Assembly: GCA_016647705.1 (NCBI GenBank)
Contig: CM028326.1
Location: 20,785,901-20,849,900, forward strand
DNA from: Eucommia ulmoides
Taxonomy: Eukaryota; Streptophyta; Magnoliopsida; Garryales; Eucommiaceae
Direction of reading: 5' to 3'
Length of the DNA stretch: 64,000 bases
The translations under genes were made by a program, and so were the position numbers. How positions within the stretch are numbered: position 1 is the first letter of the stretch; every line of letters begins with the position of its first letter. This document shows, piece after piece, positions 1 through 11,945 of the stretch. Under the pieces are notes generated by a model. It saw only the letters and a list, made by a program, of their open reading frames with translations, ran no database searches and was not told the origin of the DNA.

Positions 1-2086
1 GTCCAATTTCTCCTATAATTTCCATTATCAAAAATCAATTCAATTATCTAAAATAAGATAGCAATTAAAATAAAGTGGAATTTATCCACTTTCTACTAGA
101 AGATTAGCATTAATCAATAGCCAATAGGTATATGCTCATAATCTATTTACAGCAACAAAATAACTTCCTCAAATATATCAATATGTTAACTTATTAATGC
201 CTAATTTTTAACAGTCAGTCGCATTTCATATTCCTCCATTAATTTTTAAATTTATACATTTCATATTCATCCATTTAACTTTTAGATTTGTAGTAAGAGA
301 TTATGGTAGTAGAATGTGACTAAATGAAATTAGAGAGTACGTCAAAAGAATTGCAATGTTACAATGTACTTAAATTACGATACCATAATTTTCTTTAGTA
401 TAAATTTGAAAATTAAATGCAACAATCCGAAATTATAATTGATTATTAAAAAATAATTCAATCATAACTGCTAAAATAGTCCACCCAAAAAAAATTGATG
501 TGCTCCAAGTGATATCAAGAAATCATGATTAGAAAAGTTAGGCAATTCACGATCAATCACAAAATAGAACTCCAATTCAATAGTAGAATTGTTTACTATC
601 TTATTTTTATTTCATATTAACCAAAAAGGGAAAAAATGCTAAATGATATATAGAAAAGCCAAGAATAATAGATTTAGACAGTTGAAAAATAATAAGATAT
701 TTCAAGAAAAAATCAGGGATCAATTAAAGCACCATAGATAAGCTAAATCATAAGGATGACATCAAAATTCAAATCGGTTGTAATAGTTCTGCAAAGAATA
801 ATTTGTTAAACTTGTTTCTATTTCTGGAATACTCCAAAACGAAAACATAATTCATATCTCATCTCATCTCAGATTATTGGAAGTTCTCATATCATACTCC
901 ATTCAACCCAAAATCTAAGAAATTAGAACAATTGAAGCTATTAAACTAATTTTTCATGATTTAAAACTAATTAAGATAGTACACATCAATAAATTTTAAT
1001 ATATAGAGAGTGAGTATAACAATCATATTCCAAATCATCCAATATAATTTCTGTAAAATTTTCAACAAAAAATAATGCCTAAAAATAATTTTAAGCTAAT
1101 TAAATCGTATAATAAGTAATAATTAACTCAAAGTTATTTTTAATCTTCAAAAAATAAAATAAATTTTACAGAAAATTAGAGGACGAAAAAATAAGTACAC
1201 AGGAAAAAATGGGACCCAAAATGGGTCCCGGATGAGCCTCCACATGCCCCCACGTACATGTACTGCACGTAGGGCTGTAAACCTCGGCTAGAGGTTGTCT
1301 TCAACCTCTCGTTGGGTCCTAAACTGGGTCCTTCGACCCAATTTTGACCCAGTAATTCAAAACCTCAAAATATCATGTTTTTCTCCAATGTTTTTGTGGG
1401 TTTATGTAGATCCACTAATTTAAAACATGTATACAACAATTAATTGAAGACAAAACGGGAGAATCATATCCAAAATTGAAGGACAAGTCTCGGTTTTTAC
1501 ACCTCCATGGCCAAAAAACCCAAAACTCGATTTTAACCTTATTTCTACCGAAGTTTATATGGGTTTAAGCCTAATACTAATTTAAAACATATATAAAACA
1601 TTAATTGAACCAAAAACTCATCAATCATTATCAATTTGTAAGGTGAATCTCGATTTTCTAGGATTCGTAACTGAAATTTCGAAGTTGAAATACTCACAAA
1701 TTACCCAACCAAATAGCATATATAATATATCAAACTAAATCTTGGATTAAGAGGAATAAAAGCCCTAAGTTTTTATAGTCAATAGAAGCAAAAAATTACA
1801 TAAAATCACGGCCCCAAGTTTCGATTTCGGGAGTTTTCTAGGGTTTGTAGTTGAAACTTCAACCACGAAATACTCTCTGATTACGCAACCAAATCGCATG
1901 TATCTTATATCAAATTAAAGTTTAAAATAAGATGAACAAAAGCCCTAATGTTTCATATCTAATCGAAACGAAAAATCACATGAAATCGTGCCCGCTAGTT
2001 TTGGTTTTGTTAAGAACAGAAAATAAATAAAGTTTCTAAAAAACAATTGTCGATCCTAAATCATGTACGTAGGCTTTAATACCACA
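1..2086 (-). mobile_element. Internal region of a non-coding (LARD-like) LTR retroelement, cut by the window edge
   Basis: The stretch between the window start and the LTR at 2087 shows a primer-binding site at its right edge (2071-2084, minus strand TGGTATTAAAGCCT, close to the tRNA-iMet type TGGTATCAGAGC). It should therefore be the leader/internal part of a minus-strand retroelement. No gag or pol similarity is visible in 2 kb of any frame, which suggests a large retrotransposon derivative without genes, although coding sequence could start left of the window. It contains an imperfect duplication of about 180-bp period (roughly 1668-1846 and 1847-2010; both have an 'aaccaaat-gcat' block and an 'aaaagccctaa' block) and a 'gaccca/gggtcc'-rich stretch at 1200-1370. 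Confidence 0.5.
2071..2084 (-). promoter_or_regulatory. Primer-binding site (tRNA-iMet type)
   Basis: On the minus strand the bases two positions inside the LTR end read TGGTATTAAAGCCT, near the usual plant TGGTATCAGAGCC. This fixes the element's direction as minus and places its 5' LTR at 2087-2551. Confidence 0.6.
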
Positions 2087-2551
2087 TGTTGATTATTTCT
2101 CATAATCATAATAAAATTAAATTAAACAATAATTTAAAACATACATGATTATTAGGATATAACAACGAAGAACGGTAATCGAAAACGTACCTGTTTGGGC
2201 CATCGCATGAGATTGAATCTATCGCAGCAAAGTACTAACTAGGTCTTCCTTCATATAATGTAGATTATTGTGGTGGTGGCTCTCAGTGGGACGAAACCTA
2301 TTAATTTAGATTAGGGAGGGGACCGAGTTATATATATACTAGGGTTTCTCGTTAGGCCCTCTCATAACGAGCTTCAATGAAACCCTAAACCTACACTTGC
2401 CACTTAACTGGGCTTCTACATAAAAGACACCACAACCCAAATCAAAATATTATCACTGATTATTTGGGCTGCTTAAATAATAGACTATCCATTAACCCAT
2501 TTTTGTAAAACAATTAATTCAATTAATGTTAGCCTATAAAATATTCCAACA
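2087..2551 (-). repeat. 5' LTR (465 bp) of the left-edge retroelement
   Basis: The plus strand begins TGTTGATTATTTC and ends ATATTCCAACA, giving TG...CA ends. On the minus strand the LTR starts TGTTGGAATATTTTATAGG, a common plant retrotransposon LTR start. The primer-binding site lies immediately inside. The element sits in the tandem array that begins right after it. The target duplication cannot be checked because the other end is outside the window. Confidence 0.65.
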
Positions 2552-4499
2552 ATATAACCATCTCGACCATTAGGATGCGTGAAAAAAAAAATTCTATTAG
2601 GATAAATGGTTTATGAGTCTTGCATACATATAGAAATCATAAGCTTAGAGTTATAAAAATAAAGTCTAAGGTCCAAATTTCCCAAACGGGACTCAATGGC
2701 TACAAAACTGGAAGGGTAGCACCATGTCAGCCGTTGGAAAGCATTGGAAAAATGAAACTCAATTATGATAAGTGGCTTATGAGTTATTTAAATGGGTTAA
2801 TAGCACTTTACCCCCATGTGGTTTGGCCAATTTGCACTTTATCCCTCTGTGGTTTGAAAACCACCACTTACCCCCCTGTGGTCAAATATTTGTTCCACTT
2901 ACCCCCTATATCAGGGGGTAAGTGGCGATTTTCAAAACACAAGGGGGTAAGTGCAAATCGATCAAACCACAGGGGAGGTAAAGTTTAATTAACCCAATCT
3001 ATATTTTAGAGACTTGAAGTTATAAAAATTAGGTCTGAAGTCCAAATTTCCCAAATAGGGCCCGATGGAAACAAAACTCAAGGGGTAGTTCCATCTCGAC
3101 CATTGGGACATATGAAAAAATAGAACTCAATTAGTATAGACAGTTTGTGGATTGTGCGAAAATCTAGATTTTAGGGATTTAGAGTTATAAAATGGGATCC
3201 AGGGTCCAAAATTTTCAAACGAGGTCCAATGGTTGCAAAGCTCAAGGAGTAGCACTATCTCGACCATTGGGACATGTAGGAAAAAATAAAACTCGATTAG
3301 TATAAACAATTTGTAAGTTGGATTTCAGAGACTTAGTCTTGTGAAAATGGGATCTGGGGTCCAAATTTGCCAAATAGAGCCCAATAGCTGATAAACTCAA
3401 GAGGCAATGCCGACTTAGATATTAGGACACATATGGAAAAATAGAACTCGATTAGGATAAAGGTTTGAGTTTTTCAAAAACCTAAATTTTAGAGATTTAG
3501 ATTTATAAAAATGAGGTCCCGGGTCCAAATTTCCCAAAATGATCGATGGTCAAGAAACACGATGGGTAGTGCGACCTCGACCATTAGGACACGTAAAAAA
3601 AATAGAACTCTATTAGGATAGACAGTTTGTGAATTGAGCATAAATCTAGACTTTAGAGACTTAGAGTTATAAAAATGAGGTCTAGGGTCCAAATTTCCCA
3701 AACGGGATTGATGGTCTGAAACTCGAGAAGTAGTGTCATCTCAACCATTAGGACACGTGGGAAAATAGAATTTAATTAGGATACATGGTCTGTGAGTTGT
3801 GCAAAAATATAGATTTTAGATATTTTGAGTTATCAAAATGGGGTCCAAGGTGATGGCCAAGAAAATTTAGGGGTTGTTCTACCTTGGCCATTAGGATGCG
3901 TGAGAAAAAACAAACTCAATTAGGATAGACAATATTTGAGTTGTACATAAATCTAGATTTTAGAGACTTAGAGTTATGAAAATGAGGTCTGGGGTCCAAA
4001 TTTCCCAAACGAGGACCGATGGTTGCACAATCCAAGAGGTAGAGTCATCTCAACCATTGGGACACCTGAGGAAAAATAGAACTCGATTAGGATAGATGGT
4101 TTGTGAGTTGTCTAAAATCTATATTTTAGAGACTCAAAGTTATAAAATGGGGTCCAGGGTCTAAATTTTGAAACGAGGCCTGATGGCGACGAAACTCGAG
4201 GGGTAATGCCACCTCAGCAATTGGGACGCGTGGTAAAAAAAAACTCAATTTTGTGATTTGTGTGTAAATCTAGATTTTAGAGACTTAGAGTTATTAAAAT
4301 AGGGTTCGGGGTCCAAATTTTCCAAACGGCACCCGATGGGAACAAAACTCAAGGGATAGTGTCACCTAAAGCCATTTAGACATGTGGGATAAAATATATA
4401 GAGCTCAATTAGGATAGGCAGTTTTGGAGTTGTTCATAAATCTATATTTTAGAGACGCTGAGTTATGAAAATGGTGTCCAGGGTCCAAATTTCTCAAAC
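2552..4499. repeat. Satellite-like tandem array, left block (about 150-165 bp units)
   Basis: A unit containing 'agattttagagacttagagttataaaaat', then 'ggtccaaatttcccaaac', 'ccgatgg', 'ctcaaggggtag', 'ctcgaccattgggac' and 'actcgattaggat' recurs head to tail. The 'attttagagac' landmark falls near 3170, 3320, 3485, 3647, 3810, 3955, 4119, 4272 and 4445, a spacing of about 145-175 bp. Units are diverged by substitutions and small indels. The array is interrupted at 2794 by a small foldback element and at 4500 by a large MULE-like insertion, and continues at 9180. ORFs in it are chance. Confidence 0.85.
2794..2995. mobile_element. Small foldback MITE of the GGGTTAA family
   Basis: About 200 bp, almost entirely inverted repeat. 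The left arm begins GGGTTAATAGCACTTTACCC. The right arm is its reverse complement and ends AATTAACCC. Both arms contain the 'ccacttaccccc/gggggtaagtgg' core and meet near 2910. It splits one unit of the tandem array. The flanks share only 'aat', so the duplication length (3 bp, or a decayed longer one) is unclear. The same terminal family flanks larger elements at 4500-9169 and 10650-17489. Confidence 0.75.
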
Positions 4500-4676
4500 A
4501 GGTTAATTATACTTGTTGAATCCAATGTTTTGATGAACAATTAAGTATTAATATTTTTTGTGAAACTAATAATTTTATCAAATGTTTCAGATTTATAAGT
4601 TCCAGGCATGTGATTAGGAAGAAGACCTCATGAAGAAAACATAAAGGGTGCAAGATGGACGCAATGAAGATATTAA

Positions 4677-5763
4677 AGTGGCGTTTGGTTAGTATTCTCA
4701 CTTTTCTCAACCCAACTGGAATGGGTTGGGTTGAGTGGGGTTGAGAATTTTGTTTCCTACAAATAACAGAATTGTGTTTGGTAACGACAGTATTTTTTTT
4801 GTACTTGGAACAGAATCACGTTTGGTAATAGTATTTTCCTAGAATTGATTCAACCAAACCCCCAAATTCAACCAAAATACCCAAATGAAGAATCAACCCT
4901 AGAATTAATTCCATGAAATTCAACCAAACCCCCAAATTTAACCAAACCCCCAATCAAGAACCAACTCTAAACCAAAATCAAGAACGAACCCTAAACCAAA
5001 ATCAAGAACCAAACCCTAAATCGATTTCGTGGTGAAATCAATTTCAATTTCGAAATTGAAAATTGAAATGAAAATAGAAATAGAAATCAAAAATCCAAAT
5101 TGATTTCGTGATGAAATCGAAATCAAAAATCGATTTCATGATGAAATCAAAATCGAAAAGCGAAACGAATCCTAAATCAAATAATGAAATCGAAATCTTG
5201 GAGCAAATATGTTCGATGGGTTGGGATCAAAATCACGATGGTGAGCTTCGACAAAGATGACGATGGCCTGCTTGGAAGAAGACGACAATGGCCGGCTTTG
5301 TAAGCAATCGAAATCACAACGACAGTGAAATTGACGAAGACAACGATGGCCGGCTTGGCGAGAGACAAGGAACCAGTGGAGGCGATGACGAAGATGATAG
5401 CTGTAGCGAGGACGATGGCAATGGCGAAGACGATTGCGAAGAGGTGGACAGTATCGACGATTGCGTGGAGGTGGACTCACCGATGGCGAGGACGAGCGTT
5501 GTGGCGAGGACAAGCGAAAAGAAAAAGAAATGCTTGGGATGAAGTTAAAAGACAAGCTCTCATTAACAAATTAGAAAATTCCAAACGCATCCCATATATG
5601 GGTTGAGTTTTTTGGGTACAAAAAAAATAAATTTTTTTTGTTTCTCATTTCCTTATAATTTTGAGAATCAATTCTCATTTTTTGGGTTGGGTTGGCTTGA
5701 GTTTTGTGTTGCTAAACGCGTTCCCGAAAATCAATCTCAAAATTTTTGGGTTGGGTTGGGGCC
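4677..5763. mobile_element. PIF/Harbinger-type non-autonomous element
   Basis: It is flanked by TAA on both sides (4674-4676, 5764-5766). The left end AGTGGCGTTTGGTTAG resembles the end of the clearer copy at 45737-46379. The right end GGGGCC followed by TAA matches the other end type, although about 40 bp of 'gggttgggtt' sequence separates it from the 'gctaaacgcg' block. The interior holds AT-rich CGATTTC/GAAATCG inverted motifs (5030-5190) and a GC-richer segment of repeated 'gacgatggc' (5220-5510) that opens acidic (Asp/Glu) frames on the plus strand and Arg/Pro/Ser frames on the minus. These are low complexity, not a gene. Confidence 0.55.
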
Positions 5764-6009
5764 TAAGAATTTTGAAGACCTTGAAGAAAAATAGGTAAAA
5801 ACAACTCTCTATTTATATACTCTTTTTTTAACCCGAATTAGGATCACACACGACACTTTAAATGAATTATTTTTATGTATGTCTTGATATAAAATGATAG
5901 AGTTTAAGATCTTCATTTAAGATATTGAATGTGCTCCTTATGGGAAATGAAATTGATAATTGACCTAAATAGAAAACATGTTTTAAAGTATAAAAAGTGA
6001 AGTAATTTG

Positions 6010-6375
6010 ATCAAATTAGTCAACTGAAAAAAATAATCGGTCAATCGAATTAAACAGTGAATTTTGAAGCGAAAATGAGGTACTACTAATCTAGTCAGTC
6101 AACCGAATCAAAGAGGTCAGTCAACCGTTTGAAAGAGTGGCTTATTGGCAAAGAAATTGAGCACACTGATCTAATCGGTCAACCGAATAAAATGGGTCGG
6201 TCAACCGTTTGAGTCAGTAGGTAAATTGAAGAGAAATTGGAACAACCTGAACTAATCGGTCAATCGATTAGAGGCAGTTGGTCAACCGACTGGCCTATAA
6301 GCAATGGTTAGGATTTAGTTTTGGACAGGTCGGTCAACCAACCTGTGGGGCTCGGTCAACCAACTGCGGTAATTG
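6010..6375 (+). repeat. Degenerate minisatellite with GGTCAACCGA motif inside the solo LTR
   Basis: The core 'cggtcaaccga' and variants recur about ten times, usually in pairs, e.g. near 6030, 6095, 6118, 6175, 6198, 6255, 6280, 6330 and 6352, separated by 20-40 bp of unlike sequence. It opens short frames with no recognisable product. Confidence 0.7.
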
Positions 6376-8140
6376 GGAAATCGAGAGATTTGGTCTCTTG
6401 GTCAAAATCTATCCATTTTTTAGGATTCCAAGGGAGAGATTTGGGGGATTTGAACCTAATTAAGATATGGTCTACCTATTATATTATCCCTATTGATTTG
6501 ATCCACATAATTATAAATTCTTTTAATTTAAATGGATTAATATTTTTTATTTGTATAGTTTTAAATTGAGAATTGTTTTATGGATTTATATGAGAAAATT
6601 GAAAGATATTTTAATGTGGAATACACCTGAAATGAAAGGTAATATTATATGGGGTCTAGGTGTGTCATTTATTGCCACAACATTTAAAAACTAGCCTTTT
6701 GAGGATTAGTTTTAGGTCTACTTAAAGGGACCTACAGGAATGGGTTAAAACACATCTAGAACAATCAGTTTAAGCTTTTCCAAGAGTTATATTTACACTG
6801 AGATTTTTGTGAGATTTATTCTTTGTTCTTGATCTAAAGCGCTTGTGATTTGGCTTCACCGACTTGTGTTCTATTGCGATTCTATCATTATCTTCGGTGT
6901 TTTCCGATAAGATTTTTTCAAGTTTTGTTATTTACTTTGAATTTATATATTTATTGATTACTTGGTTTAAGATTATTTAGAAAATCTTTTTAAACTTAAA
7001 AGCCTGAAAATCTATTTTAAATTATTTTATTTGATTATCTGATTACGTTTTTAAATTGTGCTACCCACTTTATTAATTAATCAGATTTAATATGCCTCAC
7101 ATTGTATCTATCACGTAGAAATTATTCGGGACATTAATCGAGTATATTTGTATTGAAATGGTAGAAGTTGCTTGTGGGAAGAAACTTATATTTTTTGTAT
7201 TTATGAGTTGGAGCAGATTAGACATATTTGGGACTGTGTCTAGTCAGGGTAGCTACAATTCGATCTTTTTTCTGTGAAAAAAAATTAGGGCTTGATCTTT
7301 GTCCTGCAAAAAGGTTAGGTTATTCTTTTTCCTTAAAAAAATTAGGTTTTGATTCTCCCTGAAATAGAATTGAGTGATTGTAAAGGTTCTTCCTAAACCT
7401 GAGAAAATGATAAGTGTAAAAGTGTAAGTGAGTGATAAGTTTGATCTTTAGTCTGTTAAAAGGATTAGGTTTTGATTCTTCCTGTTATAGAATTAGGTTA
7501 GTCTTGAGTCTGGTAAAAAAGATAAGATTTTTCTTGAGCCTAGGAAAAGGGTAATTTGTAAAGGTTGATTATGTATCTATAAGAGAATCATTATAAGGAT
7601 TTGCTTTCTACTTAATAAACAGATCAAATGGTTTAGTGAATTGCGAGTCTCCGTGGAGCTCGGGGGACTGGACATAGGCAAGATTAGATTGACTAAACCA
7701 GGATATATCGTTGTGTGTTGCATTGTTTATTTTCTATTATATTATATTTGGGTGTACACTAGGTATTAAACACATATCCACTACGTGACTAAGATAATAA
7801 TTAATTTAAAGAAATTGATTATTTGATATTAAGTGTTTAAAGGAATTAATTGTTTAAATTTTGTAACAACCCAATTCACTTCCCTAGGGTAGTTTTTGGG
7901 GCCAATAATACTTTTCCCCCTATGGTTAGGCCTTTTGGCACTTTACCCCCCCTGTGGTATCGACATCACCACTTACCTCCCTGTGGTTGTGGACTAAAGT
8001 GCAACGGTTAAGTTTTTTGTTAAATCTAATGGTCAACGGGCAAAAGTCAACAAAATTCTATTAAATCGTGTTAATGACATTTTTATCCTTAAAATATTTT
8101 ATTAAGGACTATTTTTATATATTCAAAAACTTAGGGGCTA

Positions 8141-8900
8141 TTGTGTATTTCTGTTTCATCTTCCTCCGATGCACACTCTCTCTCCCTTTCTGGTGCTTTC
8201 TCTCCGCCTTCGGTGAACTTTAAAAAGTGTTTTTTTTATCCTCTGTCACCCTTCTCACAAGCCATCCTATCTCGCTCCATTTACCGCCATGGCTTGTCCT
8301 CTTCCTCCTCTACCCAATACCACCGCGTCTCTCTCTCTCTCTCGCTACCCACTTTCTCCGGCCTTAAACCCATGTAGGGAAGCTGGGGAGTATCAGACTG
8401 CGAAGTCTTGGGTCGATTTTGCTAATCCTTTCAATTTGTCAAAAGATCGAAGGTATGGCCTCCATTTTTTAGCCCTAAATCAATATCTTCGCTCTGTACA
8501 GAAATATTACAGAGCAAAATAAAATGAAGGCACGAGCTCCTGAGTTTTTAATTTTGAGTAACGAAAAGTGGGAGAATTAATTGGGATGAGACTTGAGATG
8601 CAGAATATTCAAAGAGATTTTGAATTTTTACTAATGAAGCAAGCCAATTTTGTTTTGGAAAATACAAACTTACTAGGGAAGAGAGAGAAATTTTCACATG
8701 GAAGAGAGATGGGCGGTGGCGATAGCGGCAGGCAAAGATACATAAAAATTTCAGATTTAGGTTTTTATATTTAGGATCTATGGTTGATTTGTTTGCTTAT
8801 ATATATATATTGTGAGAGAGAGAGAGATACCTATGGGTTTCCAGAGGGGAGAGAAAGAACAGGAGGTTGTTGCTGCTATGGTGAGGTGAAGAAGATGATG
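8141..8900 (+). pseudogene. Gene-like segment captured inside a MULE (Pack-MULE interior)
   Basis: This block lies between the two long arms of the 4500-9169 element and is more GC- and pyrimidine-rich than its surroundings. It has a UTR-like CT-rich leader, an ATG at 8289, and a 77-residue frame (MACPLPPLPNTTASLSLS..., ending at 8522). A GT splice-donor-like site at 8453 (after 'aaaagatcgaag') could end a first exon. The 3' half (8568-8780) has another short frame and (TA)n/(GA)n repeats at 8800-8826. I do not recognise the protein. The arrangement is what a captured 5' exon would look like. A chance origin is possible. Confidence 0.4.
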
Positions 8901-9179
8901 CGTTCGGTGAAGGGGAAGATCAAAACCACCAAAACAAAAATTACACTTTGCCCCTCATAACTTTGGATGACTTTTAATAAACCCTATGAAATTTATTAGA
9001 ATAAAATGACAAAAACACCCTTAATTTCAAAGAGAAATGACACAATTACCCTTACTTTTAACCGTTGAACTTTAGTCCACAACCACGGGAGGTAAGTGGT
9101 GACGTCGATACCATAGGGGGGTAAAATGCAAAACGATCTAACCACATGGAAGCAAAGTATAATTAACCCTTTCTCAGAC

Positions 9180-9712
9180 GGGGTCCGATGGCTGCGAATC
9201 TCAAGGGGTAGAGCCACCTAGGTCATTGTAACGGATGAGAAAAAATAAACCTCTATTAGCATAGATGAAAACCTAGATTTTAGAGACTTACAATTATAAA
9301 AATAGCGTTCGGGGTCTAAATTTCCAAACAGGGCCCAATGGTCATAAAACTTGAGGGGTAGCACCAACTCGGCCATTAGGATACATGATAAAACTTAAAA
9401 CTCGATTACTATAGACAATTTATGAGTTGCGCAAAAATCTGGATTTTATAGATTTATAGTTATAAAAATGAGTCTAGGGTCCAAATTTCCCAAATAGGGC
9501 CCGATGGGCGTGAAACTCAAGGGGTAACACCACCGCGGCAATTGAGATGCGTGGGAAAAAACATAACTCGATTAGGATATACAGTTTTTGAATTTTCATA
9601 AATCAAGATTTGAAAGACTTAAGTTATGAAAAAAGGGTCCAGGATCTAAATTTACAAAAAGGGACCTGATGGTTGCGAAACTCGAGGGACAGTGCCACCT
9701 CAGCCATTGGGG
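9180..9712. repeat. Satellite-like tandem array, right block
   Basis: This continues the 2552-4499 array after the MULE insertion, with about three units (landmarks near 9274, 9432 and 9606). It ends abruptly at about 9712 inside a unit ('gccacctcagccattggg'), where a Tat-like LTR fragment starts. Confidence 0.8.
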
Positions 9713-10262
9713 TGAATCTTAAAATTCACCATATTAAAACCTCCAGGAAAAAACTTTTCGATTTCAAGCATAATCGAAAGATGGTCATAAGGGGGAAAAC
9801 TTGTTTTCCTTTTTTTTTAATTAAAAATAGTAATAAAAAAATAAAAATAAAAAATTACTTTTTTAAAAGAACCAAAGTTAAATCACCTAGACTTGGTTTG
9901 AAGGAAGATATTTTAAACAAATGTATCATCTTCAGATAGGTACCTTGAGGTGTCTAACACATTCCCCAAGCATAATCAATCTCTGAACTTTTGAATTTTT
10001 CTGTTAGACCATTTTTTTTCGGAGTTAAATTTGGGCCTTCACAAAAATATATATATTTAAAAATCCCGGTGACCTAGCACACTATTTAATCCAATACTAG
10101 GTGATGATGTATTTTCTTTAAAATTCGATCCAAATATTTTTTAAAGCCGACTCATGAAAAAACACCAAAAAAAATAGATTACGAAACACTTGCATTTTCC
10201 AAAGGTTCAAATAAATATTTTTATCGAACTCTCTTGCGTTTTTTTTTCGGGGTGCGTCAACA
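9713..10262 (+). repeat. 3' end fragment of a Tat/Ogre-like gypsy LTR
   Basis: This aligns block by block with 23990-24537: 'aggta(c)cttgaggtgtctaacac', 'ggtgacctagcacac', 'aatactaggtg', and an end of 'ggggtgcgtcaaca' against 'ggggtgcgaca'. The 'cggtgacctagcacacc...ggtggcgactc' pattern is one I associate with Tat/Ogre gypsy LTRs. Only the last ~550 bp are present, next to the tandem array. Confidence 0.55.
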
Positions 10263-10649
10263 ATAGCTCAATCTAAAAGATTACAAATTCAATCACACCT
10301 CAAACATCATATTTTGGCAATGAGCAAAGTTGTCATGTAGCATATCCAGGATGATCATGTCTAGTTCCTTATTATATCAGTAAGTCCCTTTGTAGTTGTT
10401 TTAGTATCTCATACTAATGGTTTGAGAATTATCATTCTCAAAGAGAAACTAACAAAATAAGCTAGCCTAGATTATTGAAGATCATTTTCAACAATCCAAT
10501 ATCGGCTAGGAACAGTTTAGAATATCAAGTTACCAAATATCTTTCGACTCCTCATTTTAATATATTTAAATAGTCAAGATACTTCAACTTGGTATCCAAG
10601 GTCTATAGAAATATTGAAACAATAATAATATTAAAATATTTTTTATTAA
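10263..10649 (-). repeat. Copia-type LTR fragment, left part, split by a MULE
   Basis: This is homologous to 25525-25860 ('gtcatgtag', 'gtatctcatactaatggtttgaga', 'aagctagcc', 'atccaaggtcta', 'aataataatat'). It is cut at 10649 by the large MULE-like element and continues at 17490. The intact paralogue at 25800-25860 shows the uninterrupted sequence. Confidence 0.65.
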
Positions 10650-10902
10650 GTGTCAATAGCACTTTATCTCCTGTGGTTTAGCCCATTTATACTTTACCCC
10701 CCTATAGTTTGAACTTTGCCAGTTACCCCCCGGTAGTTTGTGGACCTAAGTGCAACGCTAATTCCGTTGACGGAAATCGTGGAATATTGACTTTGCCCTT
10801 CTTTATAATATTCACACTTATTGGGGTATAAAGTGTAATTAACCTTAAATGGCTCTTTATATTATTCATACTTATTGGGGTATGAAGCCTAATTAGCCTT
10901 AA

Positions 10903-11211
10903 ATGCCTCATGAGAGCTTCTCTCTCTCTAAGGCCAATCTCTGTCGTCGCCTCCCCTATCTACTAATTATCTTCTATCTCATTCTTAGTCCCTCACATCA
11001 CTCTCATTCCCTCTCCGATCTTGTGCCGACGATTGCCCTGCCTGCCGAAATCGCAGTCAACATCGTCGTCGCTAATCTTCGGTGTTCTCTCGGATCGGAG
11101 ATCTTACACTCATTACTCTTGCTCTTGGGTTTCTCAACTTCGAGAACTCATCTTAGATCCATTCCAGATCTGAGAAATCGTTCACCTCTCACTCATCACC
11201 TCTCACCCTAA
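10903..11211 (+). pseudogene. 102-codon frame in the MULE interior, possible captured fragment
   Basis: It starts at an ATG just inside the left arm and is followed by a CT-rich leader. The product is hydrophobic and Ser/Leu-rich (PYLLIIFYLILSPSHHS near residues 19-35, one possible membrane segment), with no domain I know. The segment is GC-richer than its flanks. It could be a captured exon or only chance coding. No conserved motif supports a real gene. Confidence 0.25.
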
Positions 11212-11655
11212 TCTCGTTCCAGATTTGTGATGTAATATTTCGAAAATTTATATTTTAAAAGATTATTTCATATAGGTTTAATGTTTTTGGGATTGTTTTG
11301 TAAATTTATGATATAAATAACATTTGATAATTTTGGGGGTTAAATATTAATTTTAGATTGACGTTTAAAAAATTTAGGGTTATTGTGTTATTGAAAATAT
11401 ATACTTTTAAAAGTTTTGAGGTATAATTAATATTTTTTATTTTAAGGAGGACATTGTGTAAATTAATTAATTAATTAATTAACTATCAGAATTATTTCCC
11501 TCATATACAAGGAAACAAAACTAACCATATGTTTCTATATAACACGTGTTATTTTATAATAATAATAATAAACAACATGGATCATGGATCATTCGATATA
11601 TATATATATACACTAATCAAGGAAGCTCTAGTTTATATATGCACTAGCGTATAAC

Positions 11656-11673
11656 TCGTGCCTGAAGGCACGA
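11656..11673 (-). terminator. Helitron 3' terminal hairpin
   Basis: This is an 8-bp perfect stem, TCGTGCCT/AGGCACGA, with a 2-base loop, 8 bases inside the CTAG terminus. The same hairpin type recurs at 28714-28729 and 28821-28840. Confidence 0.8.
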
Positions 11674-11945
11674 ACGGAAAAAAATAATCTTAATATTTAA
11701 GCGACTAAGCAAAAAAAAAATTAGCAAACTCAACACTAAAATTATTATTACCGAATATACCGCAAGTACCCATAAACACAAACATCAAACCAATCATGAA
11801 ATTTTATTGTTAACATGTGTTTTCAACAAACTCATCACCAAAATATCATTACAAAATATACTGTAAGTACCCACAACCACAAACATAAAAATAAAAATAA
11901 AAATAAATAAAAAAAGTAATGAATTTTAATTGTTAACATGTGTTG

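Larger units (their letters stand above)
4514..7907 (+). repeat. Solo LTR, Sirevirus/copia-like, inside the MULE arm
   Basis: The sequence begins TGTTGAATCCAATGTTTTGATGA and ends GGGGCCAATA. It is flanked by ATACT at 4509-4513 and 7908-7912, a 5-bp duplication. Removing it rejoins the MULE terminal repeat. The 'tttgatgaacaattaag' start and the '...gctcgggggactggacataggc...aaccagg' block near the right end (7660-7710) match my memory of Sirevirus-type copia LTRs. The end is CAATA where CAACA is usual. Without the nested MITE it is about 2.3 kb. No internal domain or second LTR is present, so it is a solo LTR formed by LTR-LTR recombination. Confidence 0.65.
4500..9169. mobile_element. MULE-like TIR element with nested insertions
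   Basis: The right end reads GTATAATTAACCC at 9169. The left end at 4500 reads AGGTTAATTATACT before being cut by a solo LTR, and the terminal repeat resumes at 7908. The arms are long: about 7908-8130 mirrors about 8950-9169, including the 'accacttacctccc' and 'aacggttaa' blocks. Flanks are TTTCTCAAAC (4490-4499) and TTTCTCAGAC (9170-9179), a 10-bp duplication with one mismatch, fitting Mutator-like transposition. Without the nested LTR the element is about 1.28 kb. No transposase is visible. The interior (8140-8900) looks like captured gene-like sequence. Confidence 0.7.

Noticed and set aside
5172..5606. Acidic and Arg-rich frames on both strands
   Set aside because: Produced by 'gacgatggc' repeats inside the Harbinger-type element.
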